64,000 nt of DNA from DALYJJ01 sp033763935 (GCA_033763935.1 JANRJO010000044.1:62001-126000), one strand, 5' to 3'; numbered from the stretch's first letter, positions 16,868 through 25,758 are shown. Made by a program: numbers and translations. Notes: generated by a model not told the origin, from the sequence alone.

Positions 16868-18298
16868 CTAAGCCCGCGCCACGAAGGTGACCGCCTGCTC
16901 AGGATAAATCGTCACCTCGAGCGCGCCGTTACGCGCCTCGATGTCGCTTCCCGCCTCGTGCCGCTTCTTTTTATCGGTAACAAACATAGCGAATCGGCGG
17001 GCGCTCGCGCCCGTCACCTGCACCACCAGATCCTTCCGGGCGGTGCCAAGATGCAGCAGGGTGACCGCATCCGGATTCGCCGTGCCGTTCGACGCAAAGG
17101 CAATCCCCTGCACTTCCGGATCGTGCGAGTACACTTGCGCCACTGCCATGCCCGGCTGTCCCGTGCGGCAGACGTGCTTGAAGTACCAGTAGCCGGACTC
17201 CACCGAATAACCGCCCTTCTGGTCGACACGAAAGGCCGTGCCAGGGTTCGGATCGCCGCCCACCCACGTGTCCGTCTGAATCGTCGCCCACGGAATGATG
17301 CCGTTCACCTTCGCCGTGTAGATCTGCTGGCGAATGCCTTCCAGGAAGCGGATGTCCATCTGCCCCCACGTCATCGACGTGGTCCAGGCATGCAGTTCCG
17401 GACGCTTCAGCCGCAACAGGTCGTTGCCCATCGACGTGACCGCCGGCCCCACGCCGAACCCGTGACTGGTGATGAGTGAGAGCACCTTCGACGCATCCGC
17501 GTCCTCGGCGATCGCCCACGCGTAGCCCCAATTGATGAAGCGGTCCCACGCCGAGGTTTCACCCGGCGTCACGCCCACGTCCTTCAGTCCCGCCGAATCG
17601 AGCGCCGTTCGCAGCCGCTTCATCATCTCCACCACCTGGCCCGAATGCCAGTACATGTTGTAGTCGTGCCGCGCGTAGCTGCCCCACGAACCGTCCGTCG
17701 GCCAGCGCCCGAAATCCTCGCCCTCGTTATGCAGCGCCGCATACTTCACCGGCAGCTTTTCTTCGGTGCGCAGGTACTTCACCCAGTCGGCGATGTAGGC
17801 CGCAAGGTCCTGCTTGTGCGCCGGGTCCAGGTCGCGGCCGCGAACGAACTTCTGCTTTGTCATCCAACCAGGCGGGCCGTAGAGCGTCGTGATGACTTCC
17901 AACCCGGCCTTACGCGCCTGCTGCCGCTTCCAGCCTTCGCGCGCAAAGTAACGCATCCATTGCGTGGTCTTCTTGTGGTCGAACGGCCCGCCGGGCGAGC
18001 GTTGGTGCCAGCAGTCGAGGAACATCTTCATGAGCCCCGGCTTCAGGCCATCGGGCGAGAAGATGAGGTCGAGAATTTCCTGGCGCTGCGGCTCCGCCAG
18101 CGTGCTGAAGCCACCGTATTCCTGCGGGCTCTCGTCGTAGTTGCGCGTCTGTGCGGCTTCCACATAGTTCACCCCGAAGCCGTCCCAGGCTTGCAGCTTG
18201 CGGTCGAACTTCACCTCCACCGCCACTTCATAGCCGGCACGCAGCGAGCGCGCCGCTGCCGTCGCGCCCGCCGCCATCATCCAATGCCGTCGTGTCAT
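16868..18298 (-). CDS. GH30-like secreted glycoside hydrolase 1
   Basis: 476 residues. The N-terminus (MTRRHWMMAAGATAAARSLRAG) has a twin Arg and could be a Tat signal. The fold looks like GH30 (clan GH-A): QAWDGFGVNYVE near residue 36, TTLYGPPGWMTKQK, the acid/base segment ALHNEGEDF with E192, SHGFG, and a C-terminal beta domain (AFASNGTANPDAVTLLHLGT). At the place where GH30 enzymes have the nucleophile Glu (W-x-TE), this protein has HAWTTSMTWG with no acidic residue; its paralog shows the same. It is preceded by TonB receptor 2 (12-nt gap) and followed by the amidohydrolase. Exported glycan-active protein is the safe call; catalytic mechanism is open. Confidence 0.75.
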   Translation of the reverse strand: MTRRHWMMAAGATAAARSLRAGYEVAVEVKFDRKLQAWDGFGVNYVEAAQTRNYDESPQEYGGFSTLAEPQRQEILDLIFSPDGLKPGLMKMFLDCWHQRSPGGPFDHKKTTQWMRYFAREGWKRQQARKAGLEVITTLYGPPGWMTKQKFVRGRDLDPAHKQDLAAYIADWVKYLRTEEKLPVKYAALHNEGEDFGRWPTDGSWGSYARHDYNMYWHSGQVVEMMKRLRTALDSAGLKDVGVTPGETSAWDRFINWGYAWAIAEDADASKVLSLITSHGFGVGPAVTSMGNDLLRLKRPELHAWTTSMTWGQMDIRFLEGIRQQIYTAKVNGIIPWATIQTDTWVGGDPNPGTAFRVDQKGGYSVESGYWYFKHVCRTGQPGMAVAQVYSHDPEVQGIAFASNGTANPDAVTLLHLGTARKDLVVQVTGASARRFAMFVTDKKKRHEAGSDIEARNGALEVTIYPEQAVTFVARA

Positions 18299-18310
18299 CG
18301 TAGTCGCCCC

Positions 18311-21300
18311 TTAGAACGAAACTCGAAGCCCCATCTGCATCGTCCGGTTGCCGGACTTCGTCAGAATCCGTCCGAAATCGCCCGCGCTCATGCTGGTCAC
18401 CGGGTCATCCAGGTTCGGATGGTTCACCCAGTTGTAAGCTTCGGCACGGAATTGCGCGCGGAACCGCTCAGTGATCGCAAAGTTCTTGATCAGCGCAAGG
18501 TCGGTGCTCCAGCGACCCGGGGAGTAGAGGGCGTTGCGCATCAGGTTCCCGAAGAGGTAATTCTCCGTGATGACGGGCCGCGCGAACGACGACGGATCGA
18601 AGTATCGCCGCATCTGTGCGTCCGGAGAGCCGCCGGTATAGCGGATCGGCGCCACTAGGTCCGGCCGGTCCTGTGGCCGTGACGTGATGGCGTCGAAGTT
18701 GGCGTCGTAGCCGAGCGTGATGTCGATCGGGTCGCCCGAAAAGATCGATGTCGACCCGGAGATCTGCCATCCGCCCAACACCCGCGCCGCGACGGTCTTG
18801 CTGCCGCGCAAGAACGGCAGGTCGTACGCGTAGAACGCGCGGAACGTGTGCAGCCGCGAACGGCGTCCGTACTCGCCTGACGGGTTCGCCGGGTTGTTGG
18901 CCTGGGTGGTGAATCCTGTCGGATCTTCATCCGGCGTCGTGAATCCGCGGGCGCCGCCGCTGTCGCCGAAGTCGCGCGCATAGACGTACGTGACGCGGAA
19001 GTTCAGCCCGCCGAGCCGCACGTTCGACGATGCCTGCAGCGAGTGGTAGTTCGACTTCGCCCGCGTGTCGTTGCGAATCGAGAACTGGCTGAAGTCCGGG
19101 AACGCAAGCCGCGCCACGATGTTCGCCGCGGCCGACGAGGGCGGCTGCCCGTTCACCGTGCGGAACCGCGCGTAATTGAACGGGATTCCCTGCAACAGAT
19201 TGCGGCCAAGGCTGGCCACGTAGCCGATGTTTGCCGTCACGCCGTTGCGAATCTCGCGCTCTACAGTGACGTTGTACTGATGCGAGACCGGCGTCGTGAA
19301 CTCGTCATTGAAGGCGATGATGCGCGGGTACGGCGGCGCAAAGCGCGTGTTGCGAATCCAGTCCAGCGTGTTCTCCGGAAACGGCGCCGGCAATGACGTG
19401 AACTTCGGCGTCACCGACGTCAGCCAGGGATTGTTCAGCCGCGCTTCGAAGCCTTGAATGCTCGGCCGCTGCGGCCACTCCTCCGTCGAGAACGTGCGAA
19501 TCTGCGCGCCCGGGAACGCGTAGTAGAGCCCGTAGCCGCCGCGAATCACCGTCTTGTTGTCGCCGAACACGTCGTAGGCGACGCCGATGCGTGGCGCGAA
19601 GTTGTTGCGGTCCTGGGGAATGAAACCGTCGCGAATGCCGCGGTCACCCTGGAACGCGACGTTGCGCGGCACATTCGGAAACTGGTCGGACTGGTGGCCT
19701 TCGACGAACGCCGATGCGCGGCCCTCGTCTTCCTTGAACGCGCTCCAGATCTCGTACCGCAGGCCGAAATTAAGCGTCAGCTTGCGGCTCGCGCGCCACT
19801 GATCCTGCGCGAAGCCGAAGTAGCCCCACACCGGCAGCGAGTACTCGATCTGCCCGTTGGCAGTAAAGTTCTCCACCCGTCCCATCATGAAGTCGGCAAA
19901 CGAGTGCGAGAACAGAGCGTTCGCCACTGTGCCCGAGGGGCCCACACCGCGGTTTGAGAATCGCCCCTGAAAGCGGAACTGCGAAGCGTCCGCTGGATCG
20001 TACCGCCGCACGGCGGAGCGCTGCACTTCGCCGCCAAACTTCAGCATGTGCGCGCCGCGCGTCTGCGCCAGGCTGACCGTGCCCCGATAATTCTTCTGGT
20101 CGATCTCGCCGCCAGTCAACTGCGGGCTGTTGAAGCTGTCCAGGATCTCGATGTCCGGCATCAACTGCCGCCCGCCGGTCACCGGCTGCGGCCAGTTGGC
20201 GCCATAGGTCGAAACATCGCGTCCTACCGCCGACGAGTCCGGCGCGCTGTTGAACAGGAAGTGCGCATAGGAGAACTGGCTCTCCAGCACGCTGCGCGAC
20301 GAAGCGAGCCACGTGTGCCGCCCCGACAGCGTGTTCTGCGAAACCTTGTTGGCTCCAGGGTTGAGATTCGGCAAAGCGCGCGGCGCTCCAGGCAGCACGC
20401 CCGTATCGCCGCGCGTGCCGAAGTAGCTCACGTTCAAGCGCTGCGACGACGTGAGGTTGTGATCGCCCTTCGCCAAGAACTCGTTGTTGTTCGGCGGCGT
20501 CTGGAACTCGTACACGTAGCGGTCGCCCAGGTTCGGCACCGTGGGAATCAGCTCGCGCGCGATCCGCACCGCCACCGGGTCCAGCAGTTCCGAGGGGATG
20601 CGGTTGTTCGGCAGCGGCTGCCGTGTGTCCGGATGATACAGCTGCCCGGTGAACGCGCTGAAGTCGCCGTTGATCAGAGCCGCCGTCGGATAGCGCGTCG
20701 TCTGGCTGGTGATCACCGCCTGGTCCGCGAAGTTCTGGAAGGAGCCGAAGAAGAACGTCTGGTCCCGCCGGATCGGCCCACCGATCGTGCCTCCCACCTG
20801 CCGCAGGTCCGTGGTTGGCCGCGCCAGGCCGCGCGTGTTTCTCTGCCATTCGTTGGCGTTCAACGAAGGGTCGCGGAAGAACCAGAAGCCACTTCCGTGC
20901 AGGTCGTTCGTCCCCGACTTCGTGATCACGTTGAAGTACCCGCCCGGCTGTTTGCCGTACTCGGCGGAGTTTGTATTCGTGACCACCTGGACCTCGGCGA
21001 TCGCCTCCACGTTGGGCATCTGCAAGCCCTCGTTCCGGCGAATGGTCGAGTTGTCCGCGCCGTCGAGATAGAACGTGTTCTGCTGCTGGCGTCCTCCGGA
21101 GACGTTCGCGCTCACCCCGGTGAGCCCCAGCACCTGCGACCCGCCCGTCAGCGCCCCCGTGTTCATGTTCACACCCGGCGCCATCTCCGCGAAGGCCAGC
21201 GGGTTGCGCGAGGGCGACGGCAGGACCGTCAACATCTGAGCCCCGATGTTCGTCCGCACCACCGCCGATTGCGTGTCGATGATCTCTGCCGCGGCGTTCA

Positions 21301-21655
21301 CCTCCACCCGCTGCTGCAAGTCGCCCGGCTCGATCGTCACGGCAATGCTGGTGTTGCGATTGACCTCGACGTTGATGTTGTTAATCACAGTCGACTTGAA
21401 ACTGGCGTACTTGGTGCGCAGCGAGTATTCGCCCGGCGGCACATTGTTGAAGACATACAGGCCCTCGGCGTTGGTGGTCTGCTGGAAGGTCAGGTTGGTT
21501 GCGGTTTGCACCAGCGACAGCTCCACTCCCGCGACGACAGCGCCGCTCGGATCGATGACGCGGCCCTGCACCGTTCCGGTGGTGAGCTGAGCATATACGG
21601 TTGCGGCAAGCAGCAGCGCGGCTGCGGCGGCGGCCAAGATCGACTGAGATCGCAT
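18311..21655 (-). CDS. TonB-dependent receptor 2 (Oar-like, CarboxypepD-reg domain)
   Basis: 1114 residues, signal peptide MRSQSILAAAAAALLLAATVYAQ. Same architecture as receptor 1: regulatory-like Ig domain (TGTVQGRVIDPSGAVVAGV), plug with SAEYGKQPGGYFNVITKSGTND, and a large barrel ending in an aromatic residue (MQMGLRVSF). The two are clear paralogs, sharing for example the segments NRIP(S/A)(E/S)L, RPDL(V/I)APIRYT and KSGNRTMQ(M/Y)GL. A Shine-Dalgarno element (AAGGGGG) precedes the ATG. The promoter at 21690-21719, with the dyad site just upstream, fits as its start of transcription. It heads the operon with GH30-like 1, amidohydrolase and permease fusion. Confidence 0.9.
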   Translation of the reverse strand: MRSQSILAAAAAALLLAATVYAQLTTGTVQGRVIDPSGAVVAGVELSLVQTATNLTFQQTTNAEGLYVFNNVPPGEYSLRTKYASFKSTVINNINVEVNRNTSIAVTIEPGDLQQRVEVNAAAEIIDTQSAVVRTNIGAQMLTVLPSPSRNPLAFAEMAPGVNMNTGALTGGSQVLGLTGVSANVSGGRQQQNTFYLDGADNSTIRRNEGLQMPNVEAIAEVQVVTNTNSAEYGKQPGGYFNVITKSGTNDLHGSGFWFFRDPSLNANEWQRNTRGLARPTTDLRQVGGTIGGPIRRDQTFFFGSFQNFADQAVITSQTTRYPTAALINGDFSAFTGQLYHPDTRQPLPNNRIPSELLDPVAVRIARELIPTVPNLGDRYVYEFQTPPNNNEFLAKGDHNLTSSQRLNVSYFGTRGDTGVLPGAPRALPNLNPGANKVSQNTLSGRHTWLASSRSVLESQFSYAHFLFNSAPDSSAVGRDVSTYGANWPQPVTGGRQLMPDIEILDSFNSPQLTGGEIDQKNYRGTVSLAQTRGAHMLKFGGEVQRSAVRRYDPADASQFRFQGRFSNRGVGPSGTVANALFSHSFADFMMGRVENFTANGQIEYSLPVWGYFGFAQDQWRASRKLTLNFGLRYEIWSAFKEDEGRASAFVEGHQSDQFPNVPRNVAFQGDRGIRDGFIPQDRNNFAPRIGVAYDVFGDNKTVIRGGYGLYYAFPGAQIRTFSTEEWPQRPSIQGFEARLNNPWLTSVTPKFTSLPAPFPENTLDWIRNTRFAPPYPRIIAFNDEFTTPVSHQYNVTVEREIRNGVTANIGYVASLGRNLLQGIPFNYARFRTVNGQPPSSAAANIVARLAFPDFSQFSIRNDTRAKSNYHSLQASSNVRLGGLNFRVTYVYARDFGDSGGARGFTTPDEDPTGFTTQANNPANPSGEYGRRSRLHTFRAFYAYDLPFLRGSKTVAARVLGGWQISGSTSIFSGDPIDITLGYDANFDAITSRPQDRPDLVAPIRYTGGSPDAQMRRYFDPSSFARPVITENYLFGNLMRNALYSPGRWSTDLALIKNFAITERFRAQFRAEAYNWVNHPNLDDPVTSMSAGDFGRILTKSGNRTMQMGLRVSF

Positions 21656-21689
21656 GGTTTCCCCCTTCGGCGAAGCAATTGTCCCGGCG

Positions 21690-21719
21690 AGTATGCGCGC
21701 TGTGCCTCGCCTGGGACAA
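21690..21719 (-). promoter_or_regulatory. Promoter of TonB receptor 2 operon
   Basis: Minus-strand -35 TTGTCC (4 of 6) and -10 CATACT (4 of 6) with an 18-bp spacer; transcription would start near 21683, leaving a 28-nt leader that contains the Shine-Dalgarno element. The dyad copy 2 abuts the -35 box, a position typical for an activator or for a repressor that blocks polymerase binding. Confidence 0.45.
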
Positions 21720-21735
21720 GTAAATAGGGTGTTAA
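21720..21735. promoter_or_regulatory. Dyad operator candidate, copy 2
   Basis: GTAAATAGGGTGTTAA, same strand orientation as copy 1 and identical at 15 of 16 bases. It lies 65 bp upstream of the TonB receptor 2 ATG and directly next to its -35 box. A GTTAAC palindrome (21743-21748) follows just before the stop codon of GH30-like 2. Confidence 0.55.
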
Positions 21736-21748
21736 TCCCAGCGTTAAC

Positions 21749-23179
21749 TCAGGGTGCTGCGATGAAAGTCGTCACCGAGTTGTTCGGTGCTTCGTATTCG
21801 ATTGCGCCTGACGAGACGGTGAACTTCCCGGCAGCTTTGTAACTCTCGCCCAGCGAAGTCCGGAACGCCATAAAGCTGCCCGCTCTGGTTCCCGGCACCG
21901 CGATCGCCGCCTTCCGCGGCTCCTGGCTGGTGTTGATGACGACGAAGGCATCCGGGTGCTTCGTCCCGTTCGATGCGAACCCGATCAACCGCAGTCCGCC
22001 CGCGCCGTCCTGCACCTCCGCAACCGCCATCCCCGGATACCCGGCGCGCGTCACCTGCTTGAAGTAGTAGTAGCCGGGCAGCAACTGGTAGCAGCCGCAG
22101 TCTTCAATGATCCGTACTGCCGTCCCCGGGTTCGGATCGCCGCCAACCCACTTGCTGGTCTGCACCGTCGCCCACGGAATCACGCCGTTGACCTTCACGC
22201 CGTAGATCTGCCCGCGAATGTCCTCAACGAAGCCGGCGTCCATCCGCCCCCAGGTCATCGACGTCGTCCACGCTTTCAACTCCGGTCGCTTCTGCCGCAG
22301 CAACTCGACTCCGCCGCCCTCGTGCCCGCCGTACCAGCGGCCCGCGCCGCCCGTGAAGCCGTGGCTCGTGATCAGCCCCATCGACTTCAGCGCCGCTTCG
22401 TCCTGCCAGATCGCCGGCGCATAACCCCAGGCCAGGAAGCGCCACCAGTTCGTGGTCTCGCCGGGCGTGATGCCAACGTCCTTCAACCCCGCGGCGTCCA
22501 TCATCCGCCGCAGCATCGTCATGAAATCGCCCACCTGCCGCGGCGGCCAGAACAGGTTGTAGTCGTGCGTCGCGTGCCCCGCCGACTTGCCGTTCACTGG
22601 CCAGCGCTCGAAGTCCTCACCCTCGTTGTGCAGCGAGATGTACTTCACCGGCAGCTTCTCTTTGTCGCGGAGGAACTTCACCCACCCGATGAGATACCAC
22701 CCGAGATTCTCGGCCTGCGCCGGATCCAGGTCCCGCCCGCGCACGAATTTCTGCTTGGTGGCCCACGCCGGCGGCCCGTACAGCGTCGTGACGATCTCCA
22801 TCGAATCCCCACGCGCCCGGGTTCGCTTCAGCCCTTCCTGCACGAAGTACCGCATCCACTTGGTGGTCGTCTCGTGGTCGAACGCACCGCCCGGCTCCGC
22901 CTGCTGCCAGACGTCCAGGAACATCTTCACCAGTCCCGGCTGCAGCCCGTCTTTGCCGAAGATGTGCTCCAGCACCTCTTGCCGCTTGGCTTCGGTCATG
23001 GTGCTGAAGCCGCCGTACTCCTGCGGGTTTGCCTTGTAGTCGCGAGTCTGCGGAACCTCGACGTAGTTCACGCCGAAGCCATCCCAGGTCTGCAGGTTTT
23101 TGCCGAAATCGACCTTAAGCTGCACCTGCGCAAAGGCCGGCAGCGACGCGGCGGCGGCAATCAGGAGAAAGAGACGCAT
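21749..23179 (-). CDS. GH30-like secreted glycoside hydrolase 2
   Basis: 476 residues with a Sec signal (MRLFLLIAAAASLPAFAQ). Paralog of the protein at 16868-18298 with nearly the same length: QTWDGFGVNYVE (30-41), TTLYGPPAWATKQKFVRGRDLDPA (131-154), SLHNEGEDF with the presumed acid/base E186, TPGETTNWWRF, and a C-terminal beta domain (GFASNGTKHPDAFVVINTS). As in the paralog, the segment that should carry the nucleophile reads LKAWTTSMTWG (301-311) with no Glu. It has its own upstream region with dyad copy 3 and is followed by TonB receptor 2 after 93 bp. GH30-like identity is by motif; substrate unknown. Confidence 0.75.
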   Translation of the reverse strand: MRLFLLIAAAASLPAFAQVQLKVDFGKNLQTWDGFGVNYVEVPQTRDYKANPQEYGGFSTMTEAKRQEVLEHIFGKDGLQPGLVKMFLDVWQQAEPGGAFDHETTTKWMRYFVQEGLKRTRARGDSMEIVTTLYGPPAWATKQKFVRGRDLDPAQAENLGWYLIGWVKFLRDKEKLPVKYISLHNEGEDFERWPVNGKSAGHATHDYNLFWPPRQVGDFMTMLRRMMDAAGLKDVGITPGETTNWWRFLAWGYAPAIWQDEAALKSMGLITSHGFTGGAGRWYGGHEGGGVELLRQKRPELKAWTTSMTWGRMDAGFVEDIRGQIYGVKVNGVIPWATVQTSKWVGGDPNPGTAVRIIEDCGCYQLLPGYYYFKQVTRAGYPGMAVAEVQDGAGGLRLIGFASNGTKHPDAFVVINTSQEPRKAAIAVPGTRAGSFMAFRTSLGESYKAAGKFTVSSGAIEYEAPNNSVTTFIAAP

Positions 23180-23224
23180 GACGCCTAAAATCCTATCGCC
23201 GCCGGGCCGCTGAGCGGAAGTAAC

Positions 23225-23240
23225 TTAACGTTCCGTTTAC
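23225..23240. promoter_or_regulatory. Dyad operator candidate, copy 3
   Basis: TTAACGTTCCGTTTAC, i.e. GTAAACGGAACGTTAA on the minus strand; inverted repeat TTAACG-TTC-CGTTTA. It lies 46 bp upstream of GH30-like 2 (minus) and 48 bp upstream of the cytochrome gene (plus), in the 108-bp divergent gap, so it could serve either gene. Outer bases GTAAAC and GTTAA are shared with copy 1; the five central bases mostly differ. Confidence 0.45.
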
Positions 23241-23287
23241 GTCACCCGCCGCTGTGTGCCCGCATCGTTCCCCTTGGGGTTAAGGAC

Positions 23288-24595
23288 ATGTTGCTCCCTT
23301 TATTGATTCTGCTGGCGGTGCCGGTCCTGGCCGCACGGGCTCAGTCCGCGGACATCTGCTCGCTGTGCCACAGCCGCCTTTCCTATCGGCAAACGGAGGT
23401 TGCGCCGCACGCGCTGTGGAAGGGATCGATCATGGCGAAGGCGGCGCAGGACCCCTATTTTCTCGCTCGGGTTCGCTATGAAAGCAACACGGCCGGGTTA
23501 GCCCTGGACTCCAAATGCCTTCGCTGCCATGCACCGGCCGAACCCGGAGGAGCCGGCGTGAACTGCTCGGCGTGCCACCTCCTGGATACGGACTTCAAGG
23601 TATCCGCCAGGCGCCAGGCCTTCGGCCCTCACGAGCGCCCTTTCGAGATGCCGATGCTGCACCACACAGGGCTCACGCCCACCCACAGCCCGCACATCCT
23701 TGACTCGGCGCTGTGTGCAACCTGCCACACCGTCGTCACCCATCCCCTGGGCACGCCCGAGGGTACGGAGTTCCTGGAGCAGGCCCCGTACCTGGAGTGG
23801 CTCGCCAGCGGCTACTCAAAGGAGCAACGAACCTGCCAGTCCTGCCACCTTCCGCATCTCGATGGCGCCTCCTACATCGCCCACCGCCCGCCCGGAGGTC
23901 CCTTTCCGCCAACACGTCCTCGCATGCCGTTCGGCCGGCATCTGTTCGCCGGCGCGAATTATCAAGTCGCGCCCCTTGCGGGTGCGGACCCCGGACGCGC
24001 TCTGGAGCAGTTGCAGCGATCGATGACGCTGACGGCGACAGAGCGGGGACCCGGGGAGATCGCCGTCACCGTCACCAACCTGGCGGGTCACAAGCTGCCG
24101 ACTGCCTACCCGAGCCGCCGCCTTTGGCTTCACGTCAAGGCTTTCGATTCGGCGGGCGCTCTCGTGTTCGAGTCGGGGGCCTTCGACCGAACCACTGGCG
24201 AGCTTCTCGCCGGCGCTGGCTTCCAGGCTCACTACACCTTCATCTCATCCCCCCGTCAGGTGCAGATCTACGAAGCCGAGTACATTGACGCCTCAGGCCG
24301 CCCCACCCTGTCGCTCGTCGCGGCCGCCGCCTACAGAAAGGACAACCGCATTCTGCCGCGCGGGTTCGATCCGGCCGCCGGTCAGAGGGTGCTGCCCGTC
24401 GGCACAGACTCCGACGCTGCATTCGCCGCCGGCAGCCATACCACCCGGTACCGCTTACCGCGATCAGCGCGGCGCGTAGAGGTTGAGGCCCTGTACCAGT
24501 CGATCAAGCCGGCGCACCTGCCGCCGCTCGGCTCACTCGCCGCCCTCGATCCCACGCCAGCCGTCGCAGCCAAAACGGAAATCGCGTTGCGCTGA
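23288..24595 (+). CDS. Pentaheme c-type cytochrome, cytochrome c554-like
   Basis: 435 residues with a signal peptide (MLLPLLILLAVPVLAARAQS), so periplasmic or surface-exposed. Five CxxCH heme sites are visible: CSLCH (24-28), CLRCH (77-81), CSACH (93-97), CATCH (143-147) and CQSCH (183-187). Spare His residues such as HHTG and HSPH may act as distal ligands. The arrangement resembles the cytochrome c554 group of multiheme proteins. The C-terminal half (from about 240) has no heme site and looks like a beta-domain (TVTNLAGHKLPTAYPSRRLWLHVKAF). It is divergent from GH30-like 2 and its stop directly touches the stop of the GH5-like gene. An electron-transfer role is likely; the partners are unknown. 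Confidence 0.88.
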   Translation: MLLPLLILLAVPVLAARAQSADICSLCHSRLSYRQTEVAPHALWKGSIMAKAAQDPYFLARVRYESNTAGLALDSKCLRCHAPAEPGGAGVNCSACHLLDTDFKVSARRQAFGPHERPFEMPMLHHTGLTPTHSPHILDSALCATCHTVVTHPLGTPEGTEFLEQAPYLEWLASGYSKEQRTCQSCHLPHLDGASYIAHRPPGGPFPPTRPRMPFGRHLFAGANYQVAPLAGADPGRALEQLQRSMTLTATERGPGEIAVTVTNLAGHKLPTAYPSRRLWLHVKAFDSAGALVFESGAFDRTTGELLAGAGFQAHYTFISSPRQVQIYEAEYIDASGRPTLSLVAAAAYRKDNRILPRGFDPAAGQRVLPVGTDSDAAFAAGSHTTRYRLPRSARRVEVEALYQSIKPAHLPPLGSLAALDPTPAVAAKTEIALR

Positions 24596-25738
24596 CTACG
24601 CTGCTTTCTTCGCCTTCGCCTTCTGTGTCAGCTCGCGGATGAGCTTCGTCTCCTCCGGCCGGTACGGTGACCCGTCGTTCTTGAACACCTCGTGGAACCA
24701 GATCTTCGGCTCCCGCCCGCCCGTGTACGGCTGCCGCCATGAATCCCACGGCAGATGCGTCTGCGTCTTGCCCTGCACCAGCCCCCAGTTGATCGCCGCC
24801 ACGCCGTACTCCAATGCCACCGGCAGGCTGCCTTCGAACGTGCTGCCGTTGCCCCGCGCCATGTACTCCGTGCAGAGAATAGGCCGCTTGTAGCCCTTGA
24901 GTTGCTCGATGCGGCTTCGGAATGAGTCCGCGCTTTCATAGTTGTGGAAGCTGATCACGTCGCTCTCTTCCACCTGCACCCGCTCGATCGGCGTCAACTT
25001 CTCCAGCTTCGACCAATCCGGATGCTGCCAGAGCCCGCTCGTCAGCGGCTGCGTCGCGCCCGCCGTCCGCGCCCAGGCGAACGCCTTCTTCAACAGGGGC
25101 AGCACCATCTCCTGTTTGTTCTTCGGCTCCTGCCTGATATAGGCCGGGTCGTTCATATTGTCGGGTTCATTCCAGATGTCCCAAGCGAGCACCCGGCTGT
25201 CCTTCCCGAAGGCCCCCACTACGCCCTTGACGTACGCTTCCAGCCGGGCCTCCTGCGAGGGATCCGCCAGCGCCTTCGCCCCCGGCCCCTGCACCCAGCC
25301 GGAGTTGTGCACACCCGGCTTCGGCGCCCGCTGCTTCCCGAGCGCGGGGAACGGATCCCAGCACGAGTCGAACAGCACCAGCATCGGCCGGATCCCGTGC
25401 TTCGCCGAAATCCCCAGAAACTGGTCGATCCGCTTCCGGTAGCCCGCCGCGTCCTGCTGCCACACCAGGTCGTGCAGGTACACCCGCATGGTGTTCATGC
25501 CGATCGCCGCCGCCCACCCCAGCTCCTTGTCGATCGTGGCCGGGTCGAACGTCTCCGCCTGCCAGAACTCCAGCTGGTTAATCGCGTTCGCCGGTGTGTA
25601 GTTCGCCCCCACCAGCCACGGCTGCTTCGTGTACCAGGCGTCAGCCTTCGCCTCCGGCCACCGCGCGGTCTGCGCCACCGCCGCGCCGCACCCCGCCATC
25701 ATCATCATCACCGCTGCCATCGACAAGGACTTCAGCAT
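24596..25738 (-). CDS. GH5-like glycoside hydrolase, putative lipoprotein
   Basis: 380 residues. The N-terminus (MLKSLSMAAVMMMMAGCGAA) has a hydrophobic stretch ending in MAGC, a plausible lipobox. The TIM-barrel shows both clan GH-A catalytic residues: acid/base E191 in AWDIWNEPDN and nucleophile E291 in RPILCTEYMAR. Other landmarks are GMNTMRVYLHD, RPMLVLFDSCW and VISFHNYESAD. These fit the cellulase/mannanase-type GH5 superfamily; the exact subfamily is not clear. It probably cleaves a beta-linked polysaccharide at the cell surface. It is transcribed away from the promoter region shared with the ANTAR gene. Confidence 0.82.
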   Translation of the reverse strand: MLKSLSMAAVMMMMAGCGAAVAQTARWPEAKADAWYTKQPWLVGANYTPANAINQLEFWQAETFDPATIDKELGWAAAIGMNTMRVYLHDLVWQQDAAGYRKRIDQFLGISAKHGIRPMLVLFDSCWDPFPALGKQRAPKPGVHNSGWVQGPGAKALADPSQEARLEAYVKGVVGAFGKDSRVLAWDIWNEPDNMNDPAYIRQEPKNKQEMVLPLLKKAFAWARTAGATQPLTSGLWQHPDWSKLEKLTPIERVQVEESDVISFHNYESADSFRSRIEQLKGYKRPILCTEYMARGNGSTFEGSLPVALEYGVAAINWGLVQGKTQTHLPWDSWRQPYTGGREPKIWFHEVFKNDGSPYRPEETKLIRELTQKAKAKKAA

Positions 25739-25758
25739 GGGAGAACCTCCCCGACATC

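Noticed and set aside
20048..21727. 559-residue plus-strand open frame opposite TonB receptor 2
   Set aside because: Antisense shadow; the minus-strand gene has full receptor motifs and signal peptide.
21956..23188. 410-residue plus-strand open frame opposite GH30-like 2
   Set aside because: Antisense shadow of a recognised gene.
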